DNA from: Steromphala cineraria
Taxonomy: Eukaryota > Mollusca > Gastropoda > Trochida > Trochidae
Assembly (NCBI GenBank): GCA_916613615.1
Contig: OU744723.1
Span: 65,976,239 to 66,040,238, forward strand
DNA length: 64,000 nucleotides
Direction of reading: 5' to 3'
Positions 27,430-40,700 of the stretch are shown here, piece after piece. The notes under the pieces were generated by a model, which was not told where the DNA came from, did no database searches, and worked only from the letters and a program-made list of their open reading frames with translations. Within the stretch, counting starts at the first letter, position 1. Each line of letters starts with the position of its first letter. A program made the position numbers and the translations under genes.

Positions 27430-30400
27430 CAAAATCTACTTTCAAAGCGATATTTCCAGTTTTGTATGATAAATAGTAGTGCACGGTTACCAAATAAATC
27501 ACAATTAAAAAGGGCATATGACTTAACAATCTATTATGGGAAACTTAATGCCGTTATGACTGTCAACTACTACAACTATGGCATACAAGTATCACAGGGG
27601 TACGTAGGAGTAATCAGTCTCGATTGGAATTTAAGCTGTTTCTTCTTCAGCTTCATTAAGAATCAAGACGGAGGTCCTCAGTGATAAGGTTTTTCTTGTT
27701 CAAGTTCGAAATAGTATATCATCTTACACTATAGTTCTATAAACAGGAAAATACATCGGTACATCGAAATAAATGAATTATATATAGGTTTTTGAATGGA
27801 TAACACTATAGTGTGCCTCCGTATCTTGATTTGATTATTAAGAAATTATTGGATACGGTTGAAACTTGACTATAGACAACAGGTGTAGTTAAACTCTAAT
27901 GTCTGAAAAATCAATATGGCTCCATAAAAGACCACAACATTTTTATTCTCGACAAGCTTTAAAATAGAAGCTGTTCTCTCAATACAGTAAAGAAAAGATT
28001 TATACATTTAATGTCAACACACATCATAACATATGTATAAATGTGAGCTATAAATAGGAGATGAAACCTCTAAATGTATCCACTTTAACACATAAACACA
28101 TATTATGATATTAACGAGATTTTATATAAGATCAAACCTTTAAATATATATGATGATATTCAAACAACGATGGTGACATTTTTAAGGCAGAATTTAACCA
28201 TAAAAATCGTCTTGTCGCAAGATAGTGGGTAGATACTTGTCAATGAGACTGAAATACGTGGGTTTGTCACTTCGATTTTGTGCTATTTTCAGAAAATGAT
28301 GGAGATAATAGAACGTGGGTGAGCTGCCTCGAATTACTCATATCAATATAGAATAACCTTGTACCAAGACTTACTTGTACAATCGAAACAATTTGTAAAG
28401 GGCTTTATGGTTATTACATAATGTCAGTAATTTTATATTGGGCTATTATTATAATAGATAACATTGGTAAAAGATATTTTGGAATTTATCTAAAATATCT
28501 TATCTTTTTCAGACCTCCTTTTGACATCCAGTCCGCCATTTTGAAAATTGTTGGATAAAACGACGAAACCAGCTACTGTTGCATAAACATTGAAATAAAA
28601 TATTGTTTTAATAAAATATGCACACATTTCCATTTTTTCAAAGAAATGCTTTATGATGCCGTAGCAACGCTTTTCACAATCATGGCGCCGGCGAGTGGCT
28701 TCACCTACTGTTTGGGGTTTTCGCTGATTGTGCGCTCTAATGTATCAAGTTAATCTTGATCAATCAAACTGTTAACCTCTGTATCATGTCTCGACTGGGT
28801 GTGTAGTAATCATGCCTCGTTAACTTATATGTACACACTGGATTGTCACCTTGAACTTTGTTTTCACTTAAAATACTCGATATGACTGGCCCTTTAAGAT
28901 TGTTTAATTCATGTCATGATGAGGATGAAGAAATTTGATACAAAAATAAAGTATATTTGAGATCAAAGAAAAAGTGTGAAAAAAATCTTATGTGTGCACG
29001 TTAAACCATACAAAAACGAAATGCACGTTTTTTAATCCGCTCCTTCGAGTTATCTATTGAAAGAGAGAAAACTTTGATCCTTGAACTTTTTGTAAAGTTT
29101 AGGAAGGAGTAAACAAGTATCCGAATGAGTTGATCACCTGCCAACGAACACCGTGAATTGTTTATTGTAAGACATTCGAGTTAAGAGTGCATATTCTGTT
29201 TTACCTACACAAGCTAAGTGTGCTTTTGATTGTTCGGGATTACCAAACGATTGTAATAACATGATATGTACTATTTGACCCTCATTATAACATATGTGAT
29301 ACAACTTATGCCATAGGATTATTTCATATCCAGTTTGAAATTGTTAAAATCACTGAAATTGGAATTTCGGTCTTTGCGGATGATTGAGTATTTGATCATC
29401 ATGTCTCGAGAATCGTTTGTTTGTTGACCTTTTCCACTTCATTAAGGAATGCTTGTGTCCGGTTAATCATATTGCAAACAATAAGTTACATATAGGTCTG
29501 TCATCGGTGTTGTGAGTCAATAAGGTCTGAGTTGTTGACCCCCTCTAAGGTTTAACCAAACCAAATCATCTCTTCGTGATATTCAACAGGGAACCAAGAA
29601 TTATTCTTGATTTGGAAGAAAGTTATTGCGAGCTGAACCTTGATAATCACCTTTACAATTTCTTGACTCGATCATGCTGTTTATTAACGTTTCACACTGG
29701 AGTACTGATAATCGTTGTATGCTGTGGCAAGGTGTCGAGCTAGTGTTGAATCACGGAAACAACATGACTATTCTTGGCAGTTAAGCAAATGATTGAAATT
29801 GAAAACTTCTGACATACATACATACCCGTTTTGCAATTAAGTGCCTCACTCTGTTACGTATACAATGCGAACAATCTAAACAAATTTAGATCAACAGGTT
29901 TATATTATGTCATATGGTTTGACCATATATTATATCCCACATATTACGTTTAATTGTGAATCCCGGTTTGTGTATCAACCGGAAGCACGGTATTTCTCTC
30001 TGCATTACTGTTCCACTCAACCGTTTATATTAATATACCGTATATATTATGTGCTTAATGGCCGGATCAACGCCAGTGCTGTATATCTTTATATTATGGA
30101 CATAAAACATACCAAAACCTGTTGATCTTAATTTATTTAGATTGCAATGCGAAAGAAAGTTTCCATAATCGAATGGGTAAAGTAGACAAAACATTTTGAC
30201 TTACATTTTTCTTTTGGCCTTTCAGTTTGAGAGTGGATATCGCACATTGAAAATGAACTGTTTCTACAAATTAGATGTGACCTTTTTGAGTTAAAAAGGA
30301 CATTAACGCAAAAAGGAAAAGAGGCGGACTTCCTAGGCCAGAAGTCGTATGGAATTGCAGTTTATTTTAATTGCAGGCCAATTGAAAAAGGTTATAGAGG

Positions 30401-31035
30401 TGTTTTGTATTGAGAAATGAAGTGTGTCAATACTCTTCAACAATGAATTTGAAAATCGTTTTGAACTTCCTTCGGACTTGACTTGAAGTTAAATTGAACT
30501 TTTCATGAATACGGTCCCATTGTAATATCCGTTACCACCCATCGTTCAGCATTATTCATTGAAACAGTACTCATACAAATACTGTTAGTATTAAGTGCAT
30601 GTAAGTAATGATGTGCAATCTATTTTCTATCACGATTCTTTATTGATTTATCATTCACATACAACGCATATTCTATAAATTAGTGGATGCAATTACGTAA
30701 GTAAATACATTCTGTTCTAATTGTATGTGATAAATTCACTGAATTACAAAGATTTCACGTTTTTCAATTTTAGCCAGCAGCTAGGCGTAATGTTTTACAA
30801 AACTGCCAGTTTGTGCCCTACAATAAATGATGTTGTAGTTAGGTTACTGAGAACAGGTTTTCATTGTAACAACACAAATGGTTTCAATATTCTTCAAATG
30901 CTCTATTGACGCTTAAATAATATTGTTTTAATCCAATCGAAATGCTTACATTACATTATTCAATGCATCTATGCAACGTGATATAAGTACATAGGACCAA
31001 TTTTATTCCATATTGGCGTTTGGGGATGGGGAAAT
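27430..31035. other. No gene recognised
   Basis: AT-rich. A GC-richer patch at 28680-28740 starts ATGGCGCCGGCGAGTGG but its frame closes quickly and no donor follows. Nothing else is supported. Confidence 0.5.
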
Positions 31036-31039
31036 AGGG

Positions 31040-31432
31040 TTAAACGTGCACACAGCATTATTTATCTCATTGTTATGAGTGTATTCAGGTTAGTATGTTA
31101 GTATTGTCGATGCTGTTTCATGAATTTGGTAACGAGACATTAATTGAACTCTAATGCATCAAATGTCCCCCCCAATGCTCAAAAAAATTTTTTTTTAATT
31201 ATCTCCTTTATCAAGAATTAAGATTCCCCATTGTATTGTGTTCGTTAAGTTATGTTAAATGTGCTCTCAGCATTATTAAACTGATTTATGAGTGTTTTCA
31301 TTCCAGTTTGACCATTTGTAAATTTCATGAGTTTGATAACGATAAACTCATAGAACCCCACCAACATATTAAATTCTTTCATGAATCACGTCCCCCCTTG
31401 TATTGTGTTCTTGAGGTTACCTGGTAACCTAC
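31040..31432 (+). repeat. Tandem duplication, period about 215 bp
   Basis: GTGCACACAGCATTATTTAT at about 31046 recurs as GTGCTCTCAGCATTATTAAA at about 31260. CCCATTGTATTGTGTTCGTT recurs as CCCTTGTATTGTGTTCTTGA. Confidence 0.7.
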
Positions 31433-32487
31433 ACTCAATGTTACCCACTGACCAGTCTCTTCTGGCAAAATGTTCTATTGATGCATTTCATACACTGTTT
31501 GAGAAGATCGGCTAGGTAATTACCTAGAATAAATGCATTTTGTTATGAATGTGTGTGAAACCTAAACATAAATAGATTTAATGTAATTGAAGTTTTGGAT
31601 AAGGTAGAATGATGCTTTAATCGTGCAACTATTTTTAAACCATAGAGGCATACAGGATGTTTTGTTAACACGTACAAGCATTGAATTCGTAAATGCTGCA
31701 TGTAGTTATATGTTGTAGGGTATTGTCTAGCGCCATGGCAATAATCTCTTCTCGGGCTACATTCGCAAGTTTATCTGCCATAACGGTTCGCCACATTATA
31801 TCCTTTTGGCTTGTTATGGATTAATAATTCCTTAATTATAACATGACGCTTAAGGCCAGTTCTTGCCGCTTCATCTTTCAACTGATGAAATACAGAAAGA
31901 AGCAAACCCATATCAACTTCCAGTTAATTACATCAGTATTGTGTAAAATCTTGCCATGACATGAACATTAAGAATCTTGACAAAACATATATACCCAACC
32001 ATAATTTGAAATTATTTTTTTTACATATTATTATTTCATAGAAGTTTTACTTATTTATTATTCGGCTTTCATGTGATAAAATGTTTAATTTGAAAATACG
32101 ATACACGACCTGTTTGCAATAACGTCAAAGGGTAATCTTTTTTTTGCATAGTTCTCTACAAGGTCCTGAACACATATTGCACCTTCATTTTGTTATTTCA
32201 TTTTTGTTTACTTGTCTGAGTCTGAGATTTTAGTATCCTTGAGCAATAATGCAAACAATGAATAAGGCAAAACATATGTCCGAAATAATTCAGTTGATTT
32301 TGTTTGAATGTGTGGGTTGATGAATACACAAATGTGTATGTCTATTAATATAATCCTTCATTGAATATTCACGTATCATTGGTGAAATCTGATCAATCAA
32401 GCTACTAATTATGTCCAGGACGTTTGGGTTAAATCTTGATTTAAATCTATTCTTGTCTCAATGTTGATCAATAATGACCTTTACCTT

Positions 32488-32856
32488 TTAAAGGGGCAGT
32501 AGCACGTTTTTTGACAATTTTATATTTTCAATTTTTCACTGATAATTGTAAGTTAATGCTAAATGTATTCATTTGATAGTGTCAAAAATCTAATTACACA
32601 AACCAATCATCCATAGTCAAATTATAGATCAAATTATAAAGATTCACATCAAATCCATTGGCAGCCATTTTTGTGTGAACACCTTTAATTCATTTTGTGT
32701 AAGAAAAGCAATCTCATGGCTTAACTTTACGTTATATATTTGATTTATTGATGATTCATTTAGTTTAAATACATTGTCTTTAGATTGGAACCCTTTATTT
32801 TCATTTTCCTGACATCACCTTATATTCCCCGTAAAAACGTGCTACTGCCCCTTTAA
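32488..32856 (-). mobile_element. TTAA-type MITE
   Basis: TTAA stands at both ends, with tips AGGGGCAGTAGCACGTTTT and AAAACGTGCTACTGCCCCT. It has no coding capacity. TTAA duplications with such short tips are known for piggyBac and Kolobok derivatives; which of the two cannot be decided here. Confidence 0.85.
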
Positions 32857-33799
32857 TGCATTGCTCATAACAATAAGCAGATTAGACCAAGAGCTAACTT
32901 GCTTCACTATTTGAGTGTCAACTTTCAATGATAACTTTGATCATATTTATATATACTATGAAGTTTGTAAAGTTGACAACTTTGTGAAATTTTCAGGAAT
33001 ATATTTGTAATCAACAATTCCATAGGATTATATATTTGAATTTTATCAAATTAGGAATTTAAATATTATTATTTTTGTTGAAAACAATGCTTGTAGATGC
33101 TACATGTAGTACATTTTTGTAGATGATTTTATTTGGAAATGAAGAAATTCACAACTGTATTCGAGGCTATGGCATGAATCATATAATTTAAGCTTTGTTA
33201 TGATTATTTACACTCACCTCGCTAATAGTTGCACCATTTCCAAGCAGATCTGAACAAAATCCTCCTACTTTGAGTCTGCGATCCTCTCAGATAACCGTAA
33301 CTTAAAGCCATGGAGGTCACTTTGACCTTTGAAACTACCTTAGTACACCTGAAAATATAAAATCACTACATATGTTGTAGTATATGTGTTTCATTTAATA
33401 CTACGAAACGTTGTGTCCTGACCTCATCTGAAAACAAATATGTTCCCCAATAAACAATTAGATTTTGTAAAGGGGACGACTAGTTTTTGATACAACTAAT
33501 TGGCTGCAACATATCCGTGTTGAAATGGATACTACTGTATTTAAATTGTGGAAAATATGTGACATGTTAATGTTTGTTCAATCATTCAAACGGGGTAAAT
33601 CTACATTTATATCAGCGATGACCTTACTATGAAATGCTCTTATCAGATAATTTGTTGATCTCGCCATTTGAATGACTCTTACATCGTTTAATTTGTAACA
33701 TATGATACATGTTTATAGAGGTCCAATGAAATGACATGGGTCATATCATTTGTGTGGAATGAAGTCATACTTTATCCCGCTAAGAAATGTTTTTATTTT

Positions 33800-34430
33800 T
33801 GAATTTGGTGACTTTGAAATTCTGACCTTCTACTACATATTTTGGTGACCTTGACATTTTGATGCAACCTTCTACTAGATAACTTGGTGACCTTGACTTG
33901 TTGATGCGACCTCCTAATAGATATTTTGGTGACCTTGACTGCTTGATGCGACCTTTTACTAGATAATTTGGTGACCTTGACATGTTGATGCGACCTTCTA
34001 CTAGATAATTTGGTGACCTTGATATGTTGATGCAACCTTCTACTAGATAATTTGGTGACCTTGACGTGTTAATGATACCTCCTACTAGGTATTATGGTGA
34101 CCTTGACATGTTGATGCGACCTTCTTTTAGATAACTTGGTGGCTTTGACGTGGTAATGTGACTTCCTAGAAGATATTTTGTTGACGTTTACATGTACATG
34201 TTGATGTGACTTCCTAACAGTTATTTCGATCACCTTCACATGTGAAATGTGACCTCCTGTTAGATATGTTTGTGACCATGACATGTTGAAACGACCTCCT
34301 GCTACATAATTTGGTGATCTTAACATGTTGATGCGACCCCCTACTAAATATTATGGTGACCATTGAATGCTGACTTGACCTCTTACTTAATAGTTCGCCG
34401 GTTTGACATGGTGACATCTTGTTCTAAAAT
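33800..34430. repeat. 42-bp minisatellite, about 14 copies
   Basis: The unit is GATGCGACCTTCTACTAGAT followed by AATTTGGTGACCTTGACATG and two further bases, 42 bp in all. Because 42 is a multiple of three, overlapping frames stay open on the minus strand (for example KLSSRRSHQHVKVT). These are repeat translations, not a gene. Copies 33841-34120 are closest to the consensus; those to the right are more diverged. TGACCTTGA occurs intact in seven units. Confidence 0.88.
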
Positions 34431-37400
34431 TGTCTGAACTTCACATTTGAAATGACCACTAACACTGACTAGTTTTTAGCGTTTATTGGACACAACCATA
34501 TTATACTGACGTACAGGGAGTTGCCCTCTACAGACAATACAGAGTATGTATCACACTGATCACAGTCTCCCAGGGTTATTAAGCCACTTCTGACGACCGT
34601 GTTTCATACTGATACACCTGATAGCATATATAGCGTGGTGATAAATACATACTGCGTCCATTATTTAGGTGATAGGGGGATGGGAGATTATTTTATAAAG
34701 CAAATCCTTTCGAAAGACATACGTCATGTTTTTTATGAGATATTGATGAACATGCCTACAAAGTTTAGTTATTTTCAACGTATTATATGATAATGACGAG
34801 TTTTTTCATAAAAGACAACTAATTGCGCAGAAGCAGCAATCAAATAATTTATTAACATTAATTTATTTCTACCAGTTATTCGATCTTCTTTAAACAAGTT
34901 TCGAAAAATACGTTTGGGATATTGACGCCATTGGTCGGTTTCGATCAAACATGCACGTTTTGACAACCAAATTGCCACTGTTTTTTAATCATTTAGCTTT
35001 TTAACGATACATTTTTGCAATAGTAGGTACTACTCAATACTATAACACAATTGATAGTTCGACAATTGAGACTTACGGTTTGTTTTATGATGAATACGTA
35101 TATATCGAAACCATCCGATGAAAGATCTGGGTCTCCAGAAAGGAAGACATCTCCTCCTAACGTTCCCTTATGTCCTTTTGAGATTAAATTTGAGGTAGTA
35201 TGGAGTGTTCATTTTTTGAAAGATGGAAGCTTAGTTCTCTTAAAGCTCGTTTGTGTGGGCCATTACACGATGTTATTATTGTGATGGGAAACAAATGGCT
35301 ACTGATAAACTCATTAATTCATAAAAATACTTTAATGAAATATGTTAATGAATCAAAGTTAAAAAACTACCTAAAGTTTCCATTTGTAAAGCAAAATGAT
35401 CTGTAATTAGAATAAGAACTTTCTTAGTCAAGCCGAATTTATTTGCCAGAAAGTAAATTTTTTCTTACGTTTAAAAGAAACAGTGGAATATTGTATATCT
35501 TGTATCATAAAGTTAAAATTTAATTCTTAAAACAGGAGAAAACAGGTTGAATTTTCTTATCTTATAAGTTTGACATATCCGTGCAAAAGATACATCCGTA
35601 AGTGCCTTGTCACCATTGCCCCGATTGCTAACAAGCCAATGGAAGGACTTCAAGTCGACTGTTTGCAACAGTACCCGGATGTGGGACCCAATGATCAATG
35701 ATATACCAGCCAAGACTCAACACGAGAGAGTCGGTGACAGTTAAATCAAGAGGAATCTCTGACATGAATTGACAAAGCTTAATATGTCTTGATGTAGCTG
35801 TATGATTTTACGGTCGTCAGAAATGGCATCAATATGATTGAGCATATATAAGAAAATATGTTTAGCAGCGCTAAACCGGGCAGACTTAGAAGAAACGCTG
35901 TAGACAACAAGACGAGACAACATCTCAGCACATATATCCACACGAAGGAGAAAGGAGATCTTATAAGTTGTGCGATGAAAGAAGACGTATCTTCTACCTG
36001 ATAAGAAGCATTAAACAGGACCGATATGAAGATATCATATCTGAACTACACCACTTCCCAATGGAAATCTCAATTAAGAGAACATTCACATTTTAGCATT
36101 GCACCACCCCTGAATGGAAATCTCCAATGAAAGAAACTTCTAAAGTAATGAGCTCACAGCTTCATAGAGTAATTAAAAACGCATATTTGATTTAATGTTC
36201 AATCATGAGGGATCATAATCCAATCAAGTCTTTGGGGATAAAAGTCAGCACTTAGACAAGAAAATGGACTTCTCAAAACAATGGAAAAAAAATAAAAATA
36301 TTCATAGGATAGGACAATAAAAAGAAAACAGTCAGAATCAGTTTACTTTTGTTTCATTTTATTTAAAAAATTAGATTTATTTAGGTTATCTTCATACAAT
36401 TGCTTTGTATTATATGACCATTCGGAGAATATACATATTTTCATATTCAATTTTGTATTTTGAATATCAACTTGTAATCTGAAAAATAGAAAAAAAACTA
36501 AAATGCTTTCACAGTTTACAGCTCAAACGAAATCGGTATACTCAATCCAGTATCGTAAAAAGATATGTACCCATTGAGTTCTAAAAAGGTTCACCTTAAT
36601 ACAATTTGCTTGCTAATATAAATATTCGATTGTAAATAATAAATCAATTATTAAGGAACGTAGTAGCACGTTGATAGACATATTTACAGGACGATCATCA
36701 CAGGTCGTGTATAAATTGAAAATATGAAAAAAATAAACATTACACGAACAAGTTATGCTGTTAAAACAGTCACGTTATGCACCATTTGAAAGCTACACTT
36801 ACGCCTGGTTACTCAGGCTTGTCACAGATTTACAAACATGGATGCTACTTCTTTATCATATTATTTTGAAATTGTAACTTTTGAACACCAATAATTCACA
36901 AGGTCATTGGCTAGATACAGATTGATAAACCAGAACATTGACAATTACATTTGTAAATTTCAAAACATCCTTTTTTTAAAATAAAACATAGATAAAAAAG
37001 CAAGTTTAAATGTAGATTTTCAACAGAATTTCAAATTTAAAATAACAATTCTAAGGAAACAATTAACATGATAATTGACACCCATAAATAAAATAGATAA
37101 AAATTAATTAGCCCTGTTATCAACTTATTTCATACTGTATTTGTAATTGTACCGTCATTGATGATTAATTAATTATTTACATTGTGAGATTTTACATATC
37201 ACATATCAACAATAATCTTAACAAAGTGTTAACCTTTAAAACAAATATTTTGAAGTAAATGAATACCGTCATTCCATTTGGTATTATATGGAAACATATT
37301 TTTATATTGTATGTTAACAATTGCTATCAAATAAACGTAGATATAACGGTAAGATACTGAGTATGTACAAGTGTTCAGTTGTGTCCGATGCCCCTTCGTC

Positions 37401-37500
37401 AATATTTTCAATAACTTTTCTCTCAAATTCAAGAGGCATCGTTCACATCTATAACCCTGGGAGACCAATTGTCCTGCCCGGAATAGCATATATATATTTA
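34431..37500. other. No gene recognised, includes possible 3' UTR sequence
   Basis: Between the minisatellite and the gene. Two adjacent minus-strand frames at 35513-35713 and 35741-35941 lie in a GC-richer patch that may be a decayed coding fragment of unknown origin. The far right part may belong to the 3' UTR of the minus-strand gene. Confidence 0.45.
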
Positions 37501-37684
37501 TATATATCTTATCATTTAATATAGATATATTTTCAACAAAAATAACATCTCTCTTTCGTTCTCTCACTCTCATATCCGCTCCTCCGCCTAAAGCCAATTC
37601 TCATGACGTCACTTCCTGTGACCTCGACCTTGTCACGTGACTTCGTTTACTGTATCACTTTCGCTTTTTCCTCTCTACGCATAC

Positions 37685-37728
37685 TCAATGCTTCTCCTCT
37701 TCCGCCTTAACTTCAGTCTTCTCCTTCG
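37685..37728 (-). CDS. Terminal exon H and stop codon
   Basis: After a TTTATTTGTAG acceptor, 44 bases complete a split Ala codon and encode KEKTEVKAEEEKH and TGA. It continues the Glu/Lys-rich composition of exon G in the expected frame, which supports the join. The nearest poly(A)-like hexamer on this strand is ATTAAA at 37515-37520; the first AATAAA is much further on, at 36376-36381, so the 3' end is uncertain. Confidence 0.75.
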
Positions 37729-40700
37729 CTACAAATAAAAAAAAACCCATTAATATTTTGCGTAATGAGATGTCTTTAATGACATATGCATAGAAAACAC
37801 AAACCAATCCCTTTCGACACTTTATCTGTCGATCGCTGATAAAAAGAAAAATGTATATTTTTTTAATCTGTGTTTGAACGCAATATTTTTATCTTGTATC
37901 AGACGAACTTCGTATAACATAAGTCTCTTATCAATCTTAGAGACATTGTATACATATGTTGTCACGGTTATTGATTCTGTATACATTATATGTCTTTATT
38001 ATGCCTAAACATCAACTAATGATAAAGAACTTTGCAACACACAGATATACATTACATATATTACACATCATCATACAAGTTCACAGAAACGGACGAAAAA
38101 TGGTACGACTTGAAAATAAATGCAAGTTTGTAACAGAAGTATCTTAAACTTTCACTTTATATATATAACACTTTCTATTATACAAGTTCGTAGAAGCGGA
38201 CGTAAAATGGTACAACTTGAAAATGATTGAATGTGCAGAATGAATTGTCAAGTACCTTCAGTCTCCTCACTGGCAGCTTCGTCAGTGTGTTCATGTTCAG
38301 CAGTTTTGACGGCTTCTTCGGCCACCTCTTTCAGTTCTTCTTCAGCGTTTTCTTCCTCTGAAGTTTCCTCCTGGGAGTTTTCTTCTGAGCTTTCCTCAGC
38401 CTGAGCCAGAGCAGGAGCAGCTTCCTGAGCAGCCTCCTCCATCTTGTACTCGTTCTCTACGTTAGACACGTCGTCGAGGAGGGCATTGGCCAGCATCTCG
38501 GCTATTGAGGGAAAGATGGAGGTTGAGATTAGGAAATAGACAGGAAGGTCACCTAATCAAAGTTTGAATTGCCACCTTTTCAATTGCGAAAGAGGGCTTG
38601 AGGTTATAGGATCGAACACTCACACTTCTCTTACTCCTAAATGTGAATGGTTGTAGTATGAGGAAAGCTACTTGTTTAACGTTCTAGTAGGACTTCATTT
38701 TAGGAAAATGAGATTTGAAAAATGTCCAGTTTCTAGGATAGATTATTGTTTGTTGTTTCTCTGTCTCCTTATGGTATAACATAGTACATTAGTAGCAATG
38801 ATTACCAAGAATATCTCTGATCTGTCCGATATCATCTGGGTTGTTGTCACGTGACACGATGTCATCCAGGTAGCTAACAAGAGCCAAGGCACGTTCATTA
38901 CCTGGAAAAGTAACAAATGTTTAGAAAACAACTTCAAGCATAATTCTTTAATTCGCTATTTAGCATATCATCTGTTCATATGTTTCGAGGGCTGGAATCT
39001 CCAAAATATACACTCTGTCGGAATACGACCTTGTTACATTCCATATTGAATTCGAATCTGTATTTCGACAATCCCATTCCTCGGAGTATATAGAGAATCT
39101 CATCCAATAATCGTCTTATAGCAAATTGTGGGATGTGAATACAAACCAGTCACATTCTTTATTGAATTCGAATCTGTATTTCGACAATCTCATTCCTCGG
39201 AGTATATAGACAATCTCAACCAATAGTCTTCTTCAAGTGATCTACTGAAATTTGCGATGTACTTTTTAAGTATGAGCATAACCCACCTCCTTCGAAATCT
39301 TTCTCCCACCAAGCATTGAGAAGAGCGTCGATGATGTTGGACAGTGATTCCTCATCTCCGTTCATTTCCCCCAAGATCTGCTGTCTGTCGAATCCCAGGT
39401 CGGAGGGGAGATAACCATCGTATCCACCATACATCCCTTCGGGCACCTGTTCGCTCATTGGTTCCAGGTCAGATCGCTTCATCTCAGGCTCTTCATAGGC
39501 CGGGTAGTAGGCTTGGTCCGCTTCCTCGCTCTGGAAGAGGATGATAGGGTTATCAGTGAGTCAGTGAGTGAGTCTGAGTTGTACGCCGCTTGGGCAATAT
39601 TTCAGCCATTAGCGGCGAGGAAATCGATGATTGGGCTTATCTATTTCCGCATTCTGAACAGTAACGATATACGATTAATATTTCTCATAGGTCTTGGTTA
39701 ATAATATAGTTTAGGTGATAAAATATATAGTAAGTATTTATAATAAGTTTAATATATTATATATCTTAAAGTTATGAAAATCGCAACTTCCTTGCCGTAA
39801 AAGAGAAAGTTGGGGTTATTATGGGCTAATTTCTTTCAATATCCGAACAGCAAGGACATGCTATACCATTGATGTTTGTTCTCGTCAGCTTTATAAATAT
39901 TATTCAGTTTAAATCTATAAATAAAGTTAAGAAAATCCCAATTGAGACAGCATTGTTTATGTATAACAGCCAGCAGAAATTCTGCGAGTATTGGGTAAAA
40001 CAACCCATCGATGATCTTTTCGTAGTATTTAAGCTTTATTGCATAAACACAAAGAGTTGCCGATCCAAAGGAGAATATCACCAAAAGATTATCAAATTGG
40101 ATTACAATTACGTTTAACGTTGTACTAAGAATACCATTAGGTCGTCATATATAATTTAATTTGTAAGAATAGTAACGATGTACGGTTTTTCCTGGAAGCA
40201 GTCAAACTGATAAAACTAACATCCAAATCTCTGGAATGGAACAGCTAGTTATTTCTAAAACGAGCCATAAAACAAATATTCTAGAATGTAAGCCCAAAAA
40301 GAACTATATTCAAACATTCAGAGAACACCATGGACTTACCATAAGAGCAGCCTCCATTGCGCTCTGCTCCGCCATGAGTCGCTGGTACTCAGAGATAACC
40401 TCTTCCTCGTACAGCCCAGCCTCTTTCTCGCTCATCTGCATAGAGAGGGTACATTGTCATAATCCATGATCATCATATTGAAACAACATTACAAACTTAT
40501 TGTTTCCATAAATAGATTTTTTTTCCATTAACAAAAACAACAAGAAACCATTAAGTCACAGGTTAATCTACCTGCGAAAGGCATATAGCAATACACAAGT
40601 CACATTCAATGGATGTTTTAAGTCACAGGGACTTGTATTGCAAAAAAAATTACAAACAGGCGATTATCGTATTCAAGCCTGCCTACTAGGAACAGTTTGT

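Noticed and set aside
28680..28740. GC-rich ATGGCGCCGGCG start
   Set aside because: The frame closes after about 20 codons and no splice donor precedes the stop.
31900..31925. CTGATGAAATACAGAAAG, resembling a hammerhead ribozyme core
   Set aside because: The bases between CTGATGA and GAAA cannot form stem II and no flanking helices were seen.
33780..34417. Overlapping minus-strand frames rich in Lys, Ser, Arg and His
   Set aside because: They come from a 42-bp tandem repeat whose length is a multiple of three; several frames are open at once and no splice or start context exists.
33800..34430. Regularly spaced repeats considered as a CRISPR array
   Set aside because: The units are contiguous tandem repeats without unique spacers, in a eukaryotic sequence.
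37229..37597. 122-codon minus-strand frame, the longest not explained by simple repeats besides the microsatellite
   Set aside because: It lies just downstream of the stop codon of the minus-strand gene, is AT-rich with no recognised domain, and is most simply 3' UTR or flanking sequence.
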